A stretch of 64,000 bases of DNA from Halopseudomonas sabulinigri (GCA_011053055.1 DRHT01000043.1:1-64000), one strand, 5' to 3'; shown: positions 49,601 to 58,591, counted from the first letter of the stretch. Notes: generated by a model from the letters alone, not told the origin. Program-made: numbers and translations.

Positions 49601-49742
49601 TTCCGGCGTCAGTATGTCGATGATACTGACGCTCTTTGTCATCCCCGTGCTATACAGTTTGCTCGCGCGCGGAACTGGATCGCCAGACGCCACGGCTAAA
49701 CGTTTAGCCGCAGAGCAGGGCGGACAAGTGCACTCGGAATAG
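46629..49742 (+). CDS. RND multidrug/hydrophobe efflux permease (HAE1-type)
   Basis: A 1037-residue trimeric proton antiporter with 12 helices and two large periplasmic loops. MILSDTAVLRPVFATVLSIL opens the protein. TM4 has ALVLAIGLVVDDAIIVLENV with the paired Asp of proton transfer, and DQALMEASVLRLRPILMT is the second-half signature. The start at 46629 gives the usual RND N-terminus. No outer-membrane factor gene follows, so it must share a TolC/OprM-type channel encoded elsewhere. The substrate is unknown. Confidence 0.92.
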   Translation: MILSDTAVLRPVFATVLSILLVIFGLVAFFELPLREYPDIDPPVVTIETNYVGASASVVDSQITQVIEERIAGIEGIEFIEAQSEDGRSQITVRFAIDNDINEAANDIRDRVSSAAGNLPVEAEPPEVQKLDANEDVIVWWNLTSDRMSLPELTDYAERYLVDRFSTLDGVARVRVGGSQRFAMRVWLDAEALAARNLTAEDVEQALRRENVELPAGSVESTNRQFTVRVTRAFNNAEQFSRLVVSRGANNYLVRLGEVARVEPGTEESRNLFRGNGVPMVGVGLTRQSTANTLEVSRSSKQLVAELNPTLPEGMQILPSYDSAIFIEGAVKEVYSTLLIALVLVVIAIFVFLGSPRAILVPAVTLPVSIMATFIALLMFGFTVNLLTLLALVLAIGLVVDDAIIVLENVRRRIDELGETPLVAAFYGTRQVAFAVVSTTLVLIAVFVPIAFLQGDVGRLFSEFALTMAAAVAFSSFVALTLSPVLAAKLLKPHDEGRLSRAVEHILQKSRAVYRRMLLMVLRLRWLALAVFVLLAAGTGWLFQSLPSEYTPREDRGTFFIIVNGPEGATFEYMNDYMNEIESRMSTYIDSGEVTRMLVRAPRSFGGVTTFNTGMVIVVLDDWEARRSGWEIMQSVQQDMADLSGVRVFPIMRQGFGGQQLQAFQLVIGGAGSYDELAEWRDMLLARIQQDNPGLENIDTDYKENQPQLQVDIDYDRAADLGVNVSVVGRTLETMLGSRRVTTYIDDGEEYDVILEGERNSQRSPTALNNIYVRSDTSGELIPLSNLISLRDQAGSTTLNRYNRARAITISASLAEGVPLGLALEKVEQMARELLPETLVLDYKGDSRDLRNSGSSMLFIFVLGLLVVFLVLAGQFESFVHPLIIMLGVPMAIGGALLGLWLTGNSLNLYSQIGLVMLIGLAAKNGILIVEFANQLRDQGMDFDQALMEASVLRLRPILMTGVTTVAGAVPLVLAFGAGAETRSVIGIVVISGVSMSMILTLFVIPVLYSLLARGTGSPDATAKRLAAEQGGQVHSE

Positions 49743-49908
49743 GTTGCTTTGGCTGTGTTGTTATAACTGCGGTCAACGTCATGTCATTGGGCGGGGTGAT
49801 ATGCGCCACAATGCCTGACGTAGAGGGTTTCGACTCGGCATAATGCGGGAAAGAGGGCGGCTTGATCGCCCATTACAAAAACAAAAAATGACCACTACGG
49901 AGAATGCA

Positions 49909-51264
49909 ATGTCTCAACCCGAACAGCCCGGCTGGCGCTGGGGCCCCTTTACCTTTCGGATGCCTTTCTACCACACCAAATTTCATTGGCAGGAGGCCGT
50001 ACAGGGTTTCTTCGTTGCTGCGGCAACGGGCCTGGCACTCGTGCCCATCATGATTGGCGCTTTTGGTCTTAGCTTTGAAGAGGCCATCGCGGTCTCGATG
50101 ATTCACTCCTTGCTGATCGGTTCTGCGTTGATTTTTTTCGGCGAACCCTACGCCCCAGGCTGGATTACTCCAGCGCTTCCCTTGGTGCTAACGTTTGTAC
50201 TGACCGGTTATGAAGACCCGGTCAGTCGCTTTCAGGCGATGACGGCGCTGTCGCTCAATTTTGCGGTGATACTTATCTTGCTCGGCATTACCGGGCTGGG
50301 TAAGAAGTTCGTCATTTGGCTGCCGGATACGCTCAAGGCCGGCATCATTCTCGGTGCCGCCATCGCTGCGGTCTACCGGGTGTTTGTGGGCGATGAAAGT
50401 AGCCCTTCGGTTCTGTCTCACCAACCCATCAGCATTATTCTCGCCTGTGGCGTGTGCCTGATCTTTTCGTTCTCGCTGCCATTACAGAAGCTCAAAGAAA
50501 AGTATCGCGCAGTTGCCATGGTGGCGGCGCTGGGTTTGTTGCCCGGTTTCTTCATCGCGGCGCTGGTCGGCCCCATGGTGGGCGAGATCGACTATGACAT
50601 TCAGTGGGGGATTCTGTTTCCACCGGTAGCCGATGCCTTTGCCAAGATGTCACCTTTTGCGATTGGTTGGCCGAGTGTTGAGATGTTTGTGCAAGCCATT
50701 CCGTTGGCGGTCATTACCTATGTCATCCTGTTCGGCGACATTGTGACGGGCAACGAAGTCATTCGTGACGGCATGACCAAGCGTAACGATGAGCACATCG
50801 ACATTAACCCCACGCGCACCCACCTTTCGGTCGGTATCCGTAACGGCTTGCTGGGCCTGTTTGCTCCCTTCTTCCCCACTCAGGGCGCCATGTGGACCGG
50901 TGTGCAGGTGATCATTGTGCAGCGCTGGGCAGAGGGTAAAAAGTCGATGGACAGTTTGCACAGCGGCTTGATCTCCTACTACATGATGGGTATTCCAATA
51001 CTCTTCTTCCTTAAGCCTCTGCTCACCGGTTTGCAGCCGCTGCTGTACGTCGCTCTGGCGCTAACCTTGATGCTTACCGCGTTTGCCTGCGCTTACGTGG
51101 CCATGTCGATTCCACGTAACAACACCTCGCGCGGTACCGTGCTGCTGATCGGTGCGGGCCTGGCGTTCTTCGATCCCTGGACTGGCCTGGCACTAGGTGT
51201 AATTGCCACCCTGGTTATGGTCGGCTGGGATCGCAACAGCGATCCAATCCCAAGCGAGGAGTAA
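49909..51264 (+). CDS. NCS2-like polytopic permease, substrate unknown
   Basis: A 451-residue protein with about 12-14 helices. AVQGFFVAAATGLALVPIMI and DIVTGNEVIRDGMTKRNDEH suggest the xanthine/uracil permease-like (NCS2 or related SulP/UraA) fold, but the classical purine-binding signature is not clear. The ATG at 49909 with GGAG 6 nt upstream is preferred over 49888 and 49843. It is probably an ion-coupled transporter of a small anionic or nucleobase-like solute. Confidence 0.7.
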   Translation: MSQPEQPGWRWGPFTFRMPFYHTKFHWQEAVQGFFVAAATGLALVPIMIGAFGLSFEEAIAVSMIHSLLIGSALIFFGEPYAPGWITPALPLVLTFVLTGYEDPVSRFQAMTALSLNFAVILILLGITGLGKKFVIWLPDTLKAGIILGAAIAAVYRVFVGDESSPSVLSHQPISIILACGVCLIFSFSLPLQKLKEKYRAVAMVAALGLLPGFFIAALVGPMVGEIDYDIQWGILFPPVADAFAKMSPFAIGWPSVEMFVQAIPLAVITYVILFGDIVTGNEVIRDGMTKRNDEHIDINPTRTHLSVGIRNGLLGLFAPFFPTQGAMWTGVQVIIVQRWAEGKKSMDSLHSGLISYYMMGIPILFFLKPLLTGLQPLLYVALALTLMLTAFACAYVAMSIPRNNTSRGTVLLIGAGLAFFDPWTGLALGVIATLVMVGWDRNSDPIPSEE

Positions 51265-51362
51265 TACCAGTAACGGCTTGATTGCCGACCTCGCGGTATA
51301 CTGTGTGGGCCTGGCGCTACGGCGTTCAGGCCCACATGCTTTTCAGCCCCCCTGTTTTTGTA

Positions 51363-53171
51363 ATGAGAGCCGCCGTGCGCCCCAGTTCTGATAGTCAATA
51401 TGCCGGTGGTCCGACCAACTGGCGGATCATCCTCAGCTTGCTTCCTTACCTGAATGAATTCCGTGGCCGAGTGCTGATTGCCATGCTGTGCATGCTGATC
51501 GCCAAGCTGGCCGGCGTGGCGGTGCCTTGGTTGCTGAAGTTGATCGTCGATCATTTTGATTCGGCCACAGATGCGTTGGTTTTGGTGCCGGTGGCCCTGT
51601 TGGCGGCCTACGGTATATTCCGTTTCTCGTCGGTGTTTTTTGGTGAGTTGCGCGATGCGGTGTTTGCGCGAGTAGCCGAGCGCGCCATGCGACGTATATC
51701 TCTGCGGGTATTTGAGCACTTGCACCGGCTGGATCTTGGCTTTCACCTGTCGCGTCGCACCGGCGGCCTGGCGCGTGACATTGAACGCGGCACCACGGGT
51801 ATCAGTTTTCTGCTGCGCTTTATGGTTTTTAACATCCTGCCGACGCTGATTGAAATTGGCTTGATCACCGTGATTCTGCTGGTCAATTTCAGTGTCTGGT
51901 ATGCGGTAGCGGTACTGGGTGCAGTGGTGCTGTACAGCGGTTTTTCCATCTGGTGTACCGAGTGGCGAAATCGCTTTGTGCGCGAGAGCAACGAACTGGA
52001 TAACCGCTCCAATACTCGCGCTATCGATAGCTTGCTGAACTTCGAAACAGTTAAATATTTCGGTAACGAGGCCTTTGAAGCGCAGCAATACGACCAGAAC
52101 CTGCAAGCCTGGGAAGCGGCGCGGATGAAAAACCGGCTGTCGCTGGTGGCGCTTAACTCCGGGCAAGCCCTGATCATTGCCGGTGCGGTGACGCTCATGA
52201 TGGTGATGGCGGCGCGCGAGGTGAGTGGCGGCAGCATGACGGTGGGCGAGTTGGTGATGATCAATGCCTACATGATTCAGCTCTTTGTGCCGCTGAATTT
52301 TCTCGGTTTCATCTACCGCGAAATCCGTGAGGCGCTAACCAATATTGAGCGCCTGTTCAGCCTGCTGGATGCCCCCACAAAAATAGTGGATTCACCTCAG
52401 GCAACCGCCCTGAAGCTGCAGGGTGGCGAGGTGGTGTTTAACCAGGTCGCCCATACTTATGAGGCGGGCCGAGAGATTCTGCATAACGTCAGTTTCCGCA
52501 TCCCGGCGGGGCATACGCTCGCCATCGTTGGGCCAAGTGGTGCAGGCAAATCAACCCTGGCGCGCTTGCTGTTTCGTTTTTACGATACAGCGGCAGGCAG
52601 CATAGAAATCGACGGCCAGGATGTTCGCCAAGTGACTCAGCACAGCTTACGCCAAGCGATAGGAGTGGTGCCGCAAGACACAGTACTGTTCAACGCGAGC
52701 ATTGGCTACAACGTCGCTTACGGCGCGCCGGGCGCCAGTGATGAGGAAATATGGCGGGTGCTGCGTCTGGCGCAGCTGGAGGATTTTGTCCGCAGTCTGC
52801 CGAAGCAACTGGCTACCCCGGTGGGCGAGCGCGGGCTGAAGTTGTCCGGTGGCGAGAAACAGCGCATCGCGATTGCCCGGGTTTTGCTCAAAGACCCACC
52901 GATTTTGATCCTTGATGAAGCAACCTCATCGCTCGACAGTCACTCTGAACGCCGAATTCTGGATGCCTTGAATCTGGTGGCGCGCAAGCGTACTACCCTG
53001 GCGATTGCTCACCGGCTGTCGACCATTGTGCATGCTGAGTGCATTCTGGTGCTGGATCAGGGCAAGGTAGTGGAGCAGGGTAGCCATCATGAACTGCTGG
53101 CATTGAACGGCGCTTACGCGCGTTTATGGGCAGACCAACAACGCGAACAGTCTGATCCGCTTGATGCCTGA
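51363..53171 (+). CDS. ATM1/HMT1-type ABC exporter (fused permease and ATPase)
   Basis: A 602-residue half-transporter. Six membrane helices are followed by an ATPase domain with Walker A VGPSGAGKST, signature LSGGEKQRIAIARVLL, Walker B ILILDEATSSLD and the H-loop AIAHRLSTI. ETVKYFGNEAFEAQQYDQN and LNSGQALIIAGAV are characteristic of ATM1/HMT1 exporters, which move glutathione- or thiol-linked metal or Fe-S precursors. The start is uncertain: 51363 (MRAAVRPSS) fits the family better than 51336 or 51282, but no strong RBS precedes it. Confidence 0.88.
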   Translation: MRAAVRPSSDSQYAGGPTNWRIILSLLPYLNEFRGRVLIAMLCMLIAKLAGVAVPWLLKLIVDHFDSATDALVLVPVALLAAYGIFRFSSVFFGELRDAVFARVAERAMRRISLRVFEHLHRLDLGFHLSRRTGGLARDIERGTTGISFLLRFMVFNILPTLIEIGLITVILLVNFSVWYAVAVLGAVVLYSGFSIWCTEWRNRFVRESNELDNRSNTRAIDSLLNFETVKYFGNEAFEAQQYDQNLQAWEAARMKNRLSLVALNSGQALIIAGAVTLMMVMAAREVSGGSMTVGELVMINAYMIQLFVPLNFLGFIYREIREALTNIERLFSLLDAPTKIVDSPQATALKLQGGEVVFNQVAHTYEAGREILHNVSFRIPAGHTLAIVGPSGAGKSTLARLLFRFYDTAAGSIEIDGQDVRQVTQHSLRQAIGVVPQDTVLFNASIGYNVAYGAPGASDEEIWRVLRLAQLEDFVRSLPKQLATPVGERGLKLSGGEKQRIAIARVLLKDPPILILDEATSSLDSHSERRILDALNLVARKRTTLAIAHRLSTIVHAECILVLDQGKVVEQGSHHELLALNGAYARLWADQQREQSDPLDA

Positions 53172-53260
53172 TTCACCGGCTGAATCTCACTTGCGGTGCC
53201 AAGGGTTCGGTTGAAGAATGGTCCCACTCGCAAACATAACAAAGATTAAAAGGACCCATC

Positions 53261-53659
53261 ATGAGCAGCGTAATTGAAAAGTGGCATCGCATTGTTGAAA
53301 AGCAGGATGCCAAAGGCCTGGATGAATTACTGGCAGATGAGGTGATTTTCCATTCCCCGGTAGTGCATACGCCACAAGTGGGCAAGCGGATCACGAGTCT
53401 GTATCTGGCCGCTGCCATGCAGACTCTGAATGCGCCGGGTCACTTCAAATACCTGCGTGAAGTGGTCGATGGCAACAACGCAGTGTTGGAATTTCAGACT
53501 GAAATCGACGGTATTACCATCAATGGTATCGATATGATCCAATGGAACGACGCCGGTCAGATCATTGATTTCAAAGTCATGGTGCGGCCGCTGAAAGCCG
53601 TGAACGCCATTCATGCTGCCATGGGTCGTATGCTGGAAGCGATGAAGCCCAAGGGCTGA
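53261..53659 (+). CDS. SnoaL/NTF2-like protein
   Basis: A 132-residue cone-fold protein: WHRIVEKQDAKGLDELLADEVIFHSPVVHTPQVGK, then VLEFQTEIDGITINGIDMI. The layout is that of the nuclear-transport-factor-2-like superfamily. A RBS AAGGA is present. The function is unknown; many relatives are small-molecule isomerases or ligand-binding proteins. Confidence 0.8.
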   Translation: MSSVIEKWHRIVEKQDAKGLDELLADEVIFHSPVVHTPQVGKRITSLYLAAAMQTLNAPGHFKYLREVVDGNNAVLEFQTEIDGITINGIDMIQWNDAGQIIDFKVMVRPLKAVNAIHAAMGRMLEAMKPKG

Positions 53660-53667
53660 GTTCTCAG

Positions 53668-53703
53668 ACTTCGTTTAGACGACGCACGCTCCGTAAACGA
53701 AGT
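53668..53703. terminator. Hairpin between the SnoaL-like gene and cobA
   Basis: A perfect 10-bp stem ACTTCGTTTA/TAAACGAAGT lies between convergent genes. An alternative stem with overlapping arms (GCACGCTCC with GGGGCGTGC) can also form. No clear T-run, so termination is inferred by position. Confidence 0.5.
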
Positions 53704-53714
53704 GGGGCGTGCGG

Positions 53715-54494
53715 TCAGTTAGCTAAGGCCAGTGGCGCGTTAACCGCTGTTTGGCCAAGCAGATTGCTCAACTGGCCGCTTTCCAGTGCAGCAGCCACCA
53801 CCTCGCCAATCACCAGTACCGCTGGACTTTGCAGTGCAAAGGCAGCTGCCTGCTGGCATAGGTCGTCCAAGCGGCAGGCGTGTTGCCGTTGCTGGGGTGA
53901 GCTAGCTTGCTCGATCATAGCAATGGGGGTGCTGGCGGGCATGCCGCCTTTTAGCAGGCCTTGTTGAATCTGCTGCAAGCGCGCGACGCCCATGTAGACC
54001 ACTAAAGTGGTGCCGCCTTGCGCCAAACCCTGCCAATTCAATTCGCTGTCGTCCTGCGTATGGGCCGTGACTAGAGTAACGCCGCGACTGACGCCACGCA
54101 GGGTCAGCGGAATGCCGCACTGAGTTGCGCCGGCAAGCCCCGCGGTGATGCCATTGATAATCTCCGACTCCACACCCCGTTCACGTAGCCAAATGGCCTC
54201 TTCACCGGCACGCCCAAAGATGCAGGGATCCCCGCCCTTGAGCCGCACCAGGCGCTTGCCTTGGCGGCCATAACGCAGCATCAAACGGTTGATAAAAGCC
54301 TGCGGTGTGGAGCGGCAGCCGCCGCGTTTACCGACGCGTATAATGCGCGCCTGCGGGCAGTGTTCGAGTATCTGCGGGTTAACCAGATCATCCACCATGA
54401 CGATCTCGGCCTGACTGAGTACTCGGGCTGCCTTCAAAGTGAGCAGTTCAGGGTCGCCTGGGCCGGCGCCAACCAGCCATACTGTTGGATTCAT
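53715..54494 (-). CDS. cobA: Uroporphyrinogen-III C-methyltransferase (siroheme branch)
   Basis: A 259-residue SAM-dependent methyltransferase. VWLVGAGPGDPELLTLKAA, KRGGCRSTPQAFINRLM, RLVRLKGGDPCIFGRAGEEA and GITAGLAGATQCGIPLTLRG are the CobA/SUMT motifs. It makes precorrin-2 for siroheme, the cofactor of nitrite and sulfite reductases. Last gene of the nitrate reductase operon, 29 nt after nasA. The ATG at 54494 has AAGGAG 9 nt upstream. Confidence 0.95.
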   Translation of the reverse strand: MNPTVWLVGAGPGDPELLTLKAARVLSQAEIVMVDDLVNPQILEHCPQARIIRVGKRGGCRSTPQAFINRLMLRYGRQGKRLVRLKGGDPCIFGRAGEEAIWLRERGVESEIINGITAGLAGATQCGIPLTLRGVSRGVTLVTAHTQDDSELNWQGLAQGGTTLVVYMGVARLQQIQQGLLKGGMPASTPIAMIEQASSPQQRQHACRLDDLCQQAAAFALQSPAVLVIGEVVAAALESGQLSNLLGQTAVNAPLALAN

Positions 54495-54523
54495 GGATGT
54501 GTGCTCCTTGGATTCGATGGTCT

Positions 54524-57229
54524 TCATGCGGGCACCGCCACGCTGTTGAGCAGGCGCTTTATTTCGGGGACGCAGGAGCCGCACTGCGTACCGCAGCCGA
54601 GTTCCTGCTTGAGGCCGTCCAGGTTCAGGCCGCGTTCAATACCGGCGCAAATCTGGTTTTGGCTGACGTTCATACAGTTGCACAGGGTTTTGTCCACCTG
54701 GTTACTGGAGCCACCCGGTGGGGTGCTGATAGGTGCGAGAAACCAGCGGCGTAGGTCGGCATCGGCTTCACCGCTCTGCCAGACGCTGCGTAGCCAGTTG
54801 CGTGCGGCGGTTTCGCCGGTCAGGCGGATGGCGGTGATGCGGCCATCTTCGATTTTTACGCGTTTGCCAATAGCTCGTTGGGGGTCGTCGTAACTTAGTA
54901 CTGGACCGCTATCCAGGCCTACCAAGGCGTCAATTTGCTCCAGCAGTGCGACGTCCGGCGCATGTGCGGAGGCTGCGCGTATCAATAGGGCGGGGCGCTC
55001 ACGTCCGGTCAGGCCCATACCCAGATAATCAAGGCTTTCACACAGGGGGCGAATGGCCTCGAAGCGCTCCTGTACCTTGCCTTCTGCCAGAATAAATAGC
55101 TCCCACGGCAGTTCTGCGCGGCGAATATTGATGCTGCTCTGTTTGAGCTCCGGCTGCTTGGAAATGGGGTCGAAGGCCGGCTGGGTCAGCACGTTGCAGC
55201 CCAACCCTTTCAGGAAGCGGTCGCCCCAGTGCATTGGCAGAAAGGCTTGCCCAGGACGAATCTGCTCATCCGAGTGCACCGGCAGTATCAGTTCCCCGCG
55301 GCGACTTCTGACGCGTACCAGATCGCCATCGTTCAGGTTTCGGCTGCTCAGCTCGTCGGGGTGCAAGCTGAGCAGTGCTTGCTCAACATGGCCAAATAGT
55401 TGAGCGGCGGTGCCGGTACGGCTCATGCCGTGCCATTGGTCGCGCAAACGCCCGGTGTTGAGCATCAGCGGAAAGCGCGCGTCGCATTTTTCCTGCGGTG
55501 CGTGGTAAGGCTCGGCAATAAAGCGCGCGTTACCGTTCTCGGTAGCAAAGCGGCCATCGGTATACAGACGCGGCGTGCCTTGGCGTGTTTGTGCGTTGAA
55601 TGGCCATTGTTGTGGACCCAACTCATCAATCAACTGATAGCTAAGGCCGCTGTAGTCGAGGTCGCGGCCTGCTGTCAGCCGCTTGTATTCGTCGAAAATT
55701 GCCGAGGGCGAGCTGAAGTCGAACAAGCTGGGTTGGCCAGGACGCAGTTGTTTTTCTAGCCGACGAGCAAAGTCACACACGATAGCCCAGTCGGGGCGGG
55801 CATCGCCCGGCGCCGGAACAGCAGAGCGCACGTGGCTGATGCAGCGCTCGGAATTGGTCACAGTGCCTTCTTTCTCGCCCCAGCTGGCGGCTGGCAACAG
55901 TAGGTCGGCGTAGCGGCAGGTCTCGGTGGTAAAGAAGGCTTCTTGCACTATCACGAACGGGCAGGCGGCCAGGGCCTCGTGGATCAGTGTTTGGTTAGGC
56001 ATCGATTGCGCCGGATTGGTACAGGCAATCCACAATGCTTTGATGCGGCCGCTGCGCACGCCTTCAAAGAGCTCGACGGCAGACAGGCCGACATTCGAAG
56101 GGATATGATCTACGCCCCAATAGTCGGCAACCTCGGCGCGATGCTCTGCGTTGGCGGCTTCGCGGTGTCCGGGCAGCAAATTGGACAGGCTGCCTGTCTC
56201 ACGGCCGCCCATGGCGTTGGGTTGGCCGGTGAGCGAGAAAGGACCGCTGCCGACCTTGCCGATCTGGCCGCTGGCCAGGTGCAGATTGATCAGCGCGTTG
56301 TTTTTGGCACTGCCAGAGCTGGACTGATTCAGACCCATGCACCAGAGCGATAGAAAGCTGGGTGCGGTGCCGATCAGTTTGGCGGCGCTGTGCAGGTCGT
56401 CTTCGCTGATGCCGCACAACTGGGCGGTCATCGCCGGACTGTAGTCGCGCACCAGGTTCTTCAGGTCATCAAAGCCGTCGGTATGAGCGTCGATGAAGGC
56501 GCGGTCGATCCAGCCTTCCTTCAGCATGATATGCAAAATGCCGTGGAACAGGGCCACGTCGGTACCGGGCTCTATGGCTAAGTGCAGATCGGCGATTTCA
56601 CAGGTGTCGGTGCGCCGTGGATCGACCACGATGATGCGCTTGTTAGGGTCGGCCGCCTTGGCGGCTTCCAGCCGGCGAAACAGCACAGGATGGGCGAAGG
56701 CCATGTTGCTGCCGGCGATCATCAGGCAATCGCTTTGCTCAATGTCTTCGTAGGAGCAGGGCGGTGCGTCAGCGCCCAAGCTGCGCTTGTAGCCAACCAC
56801 GGCGCTGGACATACACAGGCGCGAGTTGCTGTCGATGTTGTTGGTGCCGATCAGCGCACGCGCCAGCTTGTTGAAACTGTAGTAATCCTCGGTCAGCAGC
56901 TGGCCGGAGATATAAAAGGCGACACTGTCGGGTCCGTGCTCGGCAATAGTGCGGCCGAACACTTCAGCGGCGTGGCCCATGGCGCTGTCCCAGTCGGTGC
57001 GGCTGCGTGACAGACCTTTGCCCAAGCGCAGCTCCGGGTAGAGCGCGCGGGCAGCCAAATCACCGGTTTTGTGCAGGGTAGAACCCTTGCTGCACAGTCG
57101 GCCCAGGTTGGCCGGGTGATTGGGATCGCCAGTCACATTCAGAACGTGCTCGCCATCATGCTCGATCAGCACGCCACAGCCGACGCCGCAATAGCAGCAG
57201 GTGGAGGCAGTTGTTTGCGTGCGCGTCAT
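54524..57229 (-). CDS. nasA: Assimilatory nitrate reductase catalytic subunit
   Basis: A 901-residue molybdopterin enzyme. The N-terminal [4Fe-4S] motif is Cys11-X2-Cys14-X3-Cys18-X27-Cys46. The Mo-bisMGD domain follows, with the active-site region SRLCMSSAVVGYKRSLGAD. A C-terminal BFD-like [2Fe-2S] domain (CNCMNVSQNQIC and CGTQCGSCVPEIKRLL) takes electrons. Cytoplasmic; no Tat signal. It reduces nitrate to nitrite, with electrons from the FAD reductase encoded 4 nt upstream (overlapping ATGA). The [2Fe-2S] domain at the end compensates for its absence in that reductase. Confidence 0.95.
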   Translation of the reverse strand: MTRTQTTASTCCYCGVGCGVLIEHDGEHVLNVTGDPNHPANLGRLCSKGSTLHKTGDLAARALYPELRLGKGLSRSRTDWDSAMGHAAEVFGRTIAEHGPDSVAFYISGQLLTEDYYSFNKLARALIGTNNIDSNSRLCMSSAVVGYKRSLGADAPPCSYEDIEQSDCLMIAGSNMAFAHPVLFRRLEAAKAADPNKRIIVVDPRRTDTCEIADLHLAIEPGTDVALFHGILHIMLKEGWIDRAFIDAHTDGFDDLKNLVRDYSPAMTAQLCGISEDDLHSAAKLIGTAPSFLSLWCMGLNQSSSGSAKNNALINLHLASGQIGKVGSGPFSLTGQPNAMGGRETGSLSNLLPGHREAANAEHRAEVADYWGVDHIPSNVGLSAVELFEGVRSGRIKALWIACTNPAQSMPNQTLIHEALAACPFVIVQEAFFTTETCRYADLLLPAASWGEKEGTVTNSERCISHVRSAVPAPGDARPDWAIVCDFARRLEKQLRPGQPSLFDFSSPSAIFDEYKRLTAGRDLDYSGLSYQLIDELGPQQWPFNAQTRQGTPRLYTDGRFATENGNARFIAEPYHAPQEKCDARFPLMLNTGRLRDQWHGMSRTGTAAQLFGHVEQALLSLHPDELSSRNLNDGDLVRVRSRRGELILPVHSDEQIRPGQAFLPMHWGDRFLKGLGCNVLTQPAFDPISKQPELKQSSINIRRAELPWELFILAEGKVQERFEAIRPLCESLDYLGMGLTGRERPALLIRAASAHAPDVALLEQIDALVGLDSGPVLSYDDPQRAIGKRVKIEDGRITAIRLTGETAARNWLRSVWQSGEADADLRRWFLAPISTPPGGSSNQVDKTLCNCMNVSQNQICAGIERGLNLDGLKQELGCGTQCGSCVPEIKRLLNSVAVPA

Positions 57230-58470
57230 GCGGCAGCCTGGTGATACTGAGCTTCGTCGTTTTGAGCAGGCTGGCCGAACATGAGGTGATTACGCAGCTG
57301 ACTGACGTTCTGGCCTTCGCGCAGTAACGTGAGATACCAATTGCTATCGCCGGTATCGCCATACAGGCAGACGCCGACCAGGCGATCGTCTTTTAGCACC
57401 AGTTTCTTGTATATGCCGGAGATCGGGTCGCTGAGCGTGATGCTTTCGGTGCCTTCTGCGCCCATAAAGTCACCCACCGAGAACAAATTGATGCCGGTGA
57501 CCTTGAGCTTGGTAGAGGTGATGGAGCCCTGGTAGCGTTGATAGCCCAGTCTGGCCAGATGGTTGGCACAGACCTTCGCCTGCTCGAATAGCGGCGCAAC
57601 CAAACCATAGGCTATGCCTCTGTGGCTAACGCATTCGCCGATAGCATAGATGCGCGGGTCGAAGGTCTGCAGCGTGTCGTTGACCAAAATACCGCCATTG
57701 CAGGCCAATCCGGCTCGCTCTGCGAGCTCGATATTGGGGCGAATGCCCGCAGCCATGACCACCAGATCAGCGGCAATACGGCTGCCATCACTGAAGTCCA
57801 GCGCGCAAACACGCCCCTGCGTATCGCCGTGTAGCTGTGCAGGCGGCAGTCCAAGCCGAAACTGAATGCCACGTTGCTCAAGGGCGGCCTGCAGTTGTTG
57901 GCCGGCGCGCTCGTCTAGTTGGCGATCGAGCAACCACTGACCCTTGTGAATGACGGTCACTTGCATACCGCGCAGCGTAAGACCGTTAGCAGCTTCAAGG
58001 CCCAACAGACCGCCGCCGACGATAACGGCGTGCTTGTGGGTCAGGGCGGTGTCCATCATCAATTGGGTATCATCGATGTCGCGATAGCCAATCACGCCCG
58101 TTAGGTGGTTGCCAGGCAGCGGCGGCATGAACGGGTTAGAGCCAGTGGCAAGCAGCAAGCGGTCGTAGTGAGCCTCGGTGCCATCCTCTGCAACTACCTT
58201 ACGGCCCCGGCGATCTATGGTGACGATGCGTTTGCCGGTGTGCAGGGTGATGCCGTGGCTGTGATACCAATCGAGATCATTCAATATGATGTCGCTGAAT
58301 TCCTGCTCGCCCGCGAGTACCGGCGACAACATGATGCGGTTGTAATTGGGGTGCGGTTCGGCACCGAATACGGTGATGTCGTAAAGGTCGGGGGTCAGTT
58401 TGAGCAGTTCTTCCAGGGTGCGTACCCCAGCCATGCCGTTACCGATCAATACGAGTTTGAGCTTTTGCAT
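57226..58470 (-). CDS. NAD(P)H-dependent FAD reductase, electron donor to nitrate reductase (NirB N-half/NasC-like)
   Basis: A 414-residue flavoprotein. LVLIGNGMAGVRTLEELL is the FAD motif, AVIVGGGLLGLEAANGLTLRG the NAD motif and ECVSHRGIAYGLVAPLFEQ is typical of the NirB N-terminal half. It stops where NirB would continue into its BFD and siroheme domains, so it lacks nitrite reductase parts. It presumably passes electrons from NAD(P)H to NasA. The ATG at 58470 follows CGGAG with 8 nt spacing. An antitermination-type leader lies just upstream. Confidence 0.88.
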   Translation of the reverse strand: MQKLKLVLIGNGMAGVRTLEELLKLTPDLYDITVFGAEPHPNYNRIMLSPVLAGEQEFSDIILNDLDWYHSHGITLHTGKRIVTIDRRGRKVVAEDGTEAHYDRLLLATGSNPFMPPLPGNHLTGVIGYRDIDDTQLMMDTALTHKHAVIVGGGLLGLEAANGLTLRGMQVTVIHKGQWLLDRQLDERAGQQLQAALEQRGIQFRLGLPPAQLHGDTQGRVCALDFSDGSRIAADLVVMAAGIRPNIELAERAGLACNGGILVNDTLQTFDPRIYAIGECVSHRGIAYGLVAPLFEQAKVCANHLARLGYQRYQGSITSTKLKVTGINLFSVGDFMGAEGTESITLSDPISGIYKKLVLKDDRLVGVCLYGDTGDSNWYLTLLREGQNVSQLRNHLMFGQPAQNDEAQYHQAAA

Positions 58471-58498
58471 TGTGCGTGCTCCGCCTGAAGCTGAAAAC

Positions 58499-58591
58499 AA
58501 AAAAAGGCGCCCCTTCTGCTCACGCAGTAGGGACGCCTTTGTCCAGGTCCTGTTCGATCAGGAAGGCAGGGTCATCGCCGTTGACAGCCCC
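58499..58591 (-). promoter_or_regulatory. ANTAR-type antitermination leader 3 (reductase-nasA-cobA operon)
   Basis: On the minus strand P1 has hexaloop AACGGC (58577-58582) in a stem with one mismatch. P2 is a perfect 5-bp stem TCCTG-ATCGAA-CAGGA (58548-58563), whose loop has A1 and G4. A terminator follows (AAAGGCGTCCCT/AGGGGCGCCTTT, 58503-58540, T-run). This is the two-hairpin ANTAR target followed by a terminator; NasT, encoded upstream, is the obvious effector. Confidence 0.8.

Noticed and set aside
51093-52166. Open frame of 357 codons antisense to the NCS2-like permease and ABC exporter
   Set aside because: It spans parts of two real genes on the other strand and has an odd composition rich in Gln, His and Arg, with no family resemblance.
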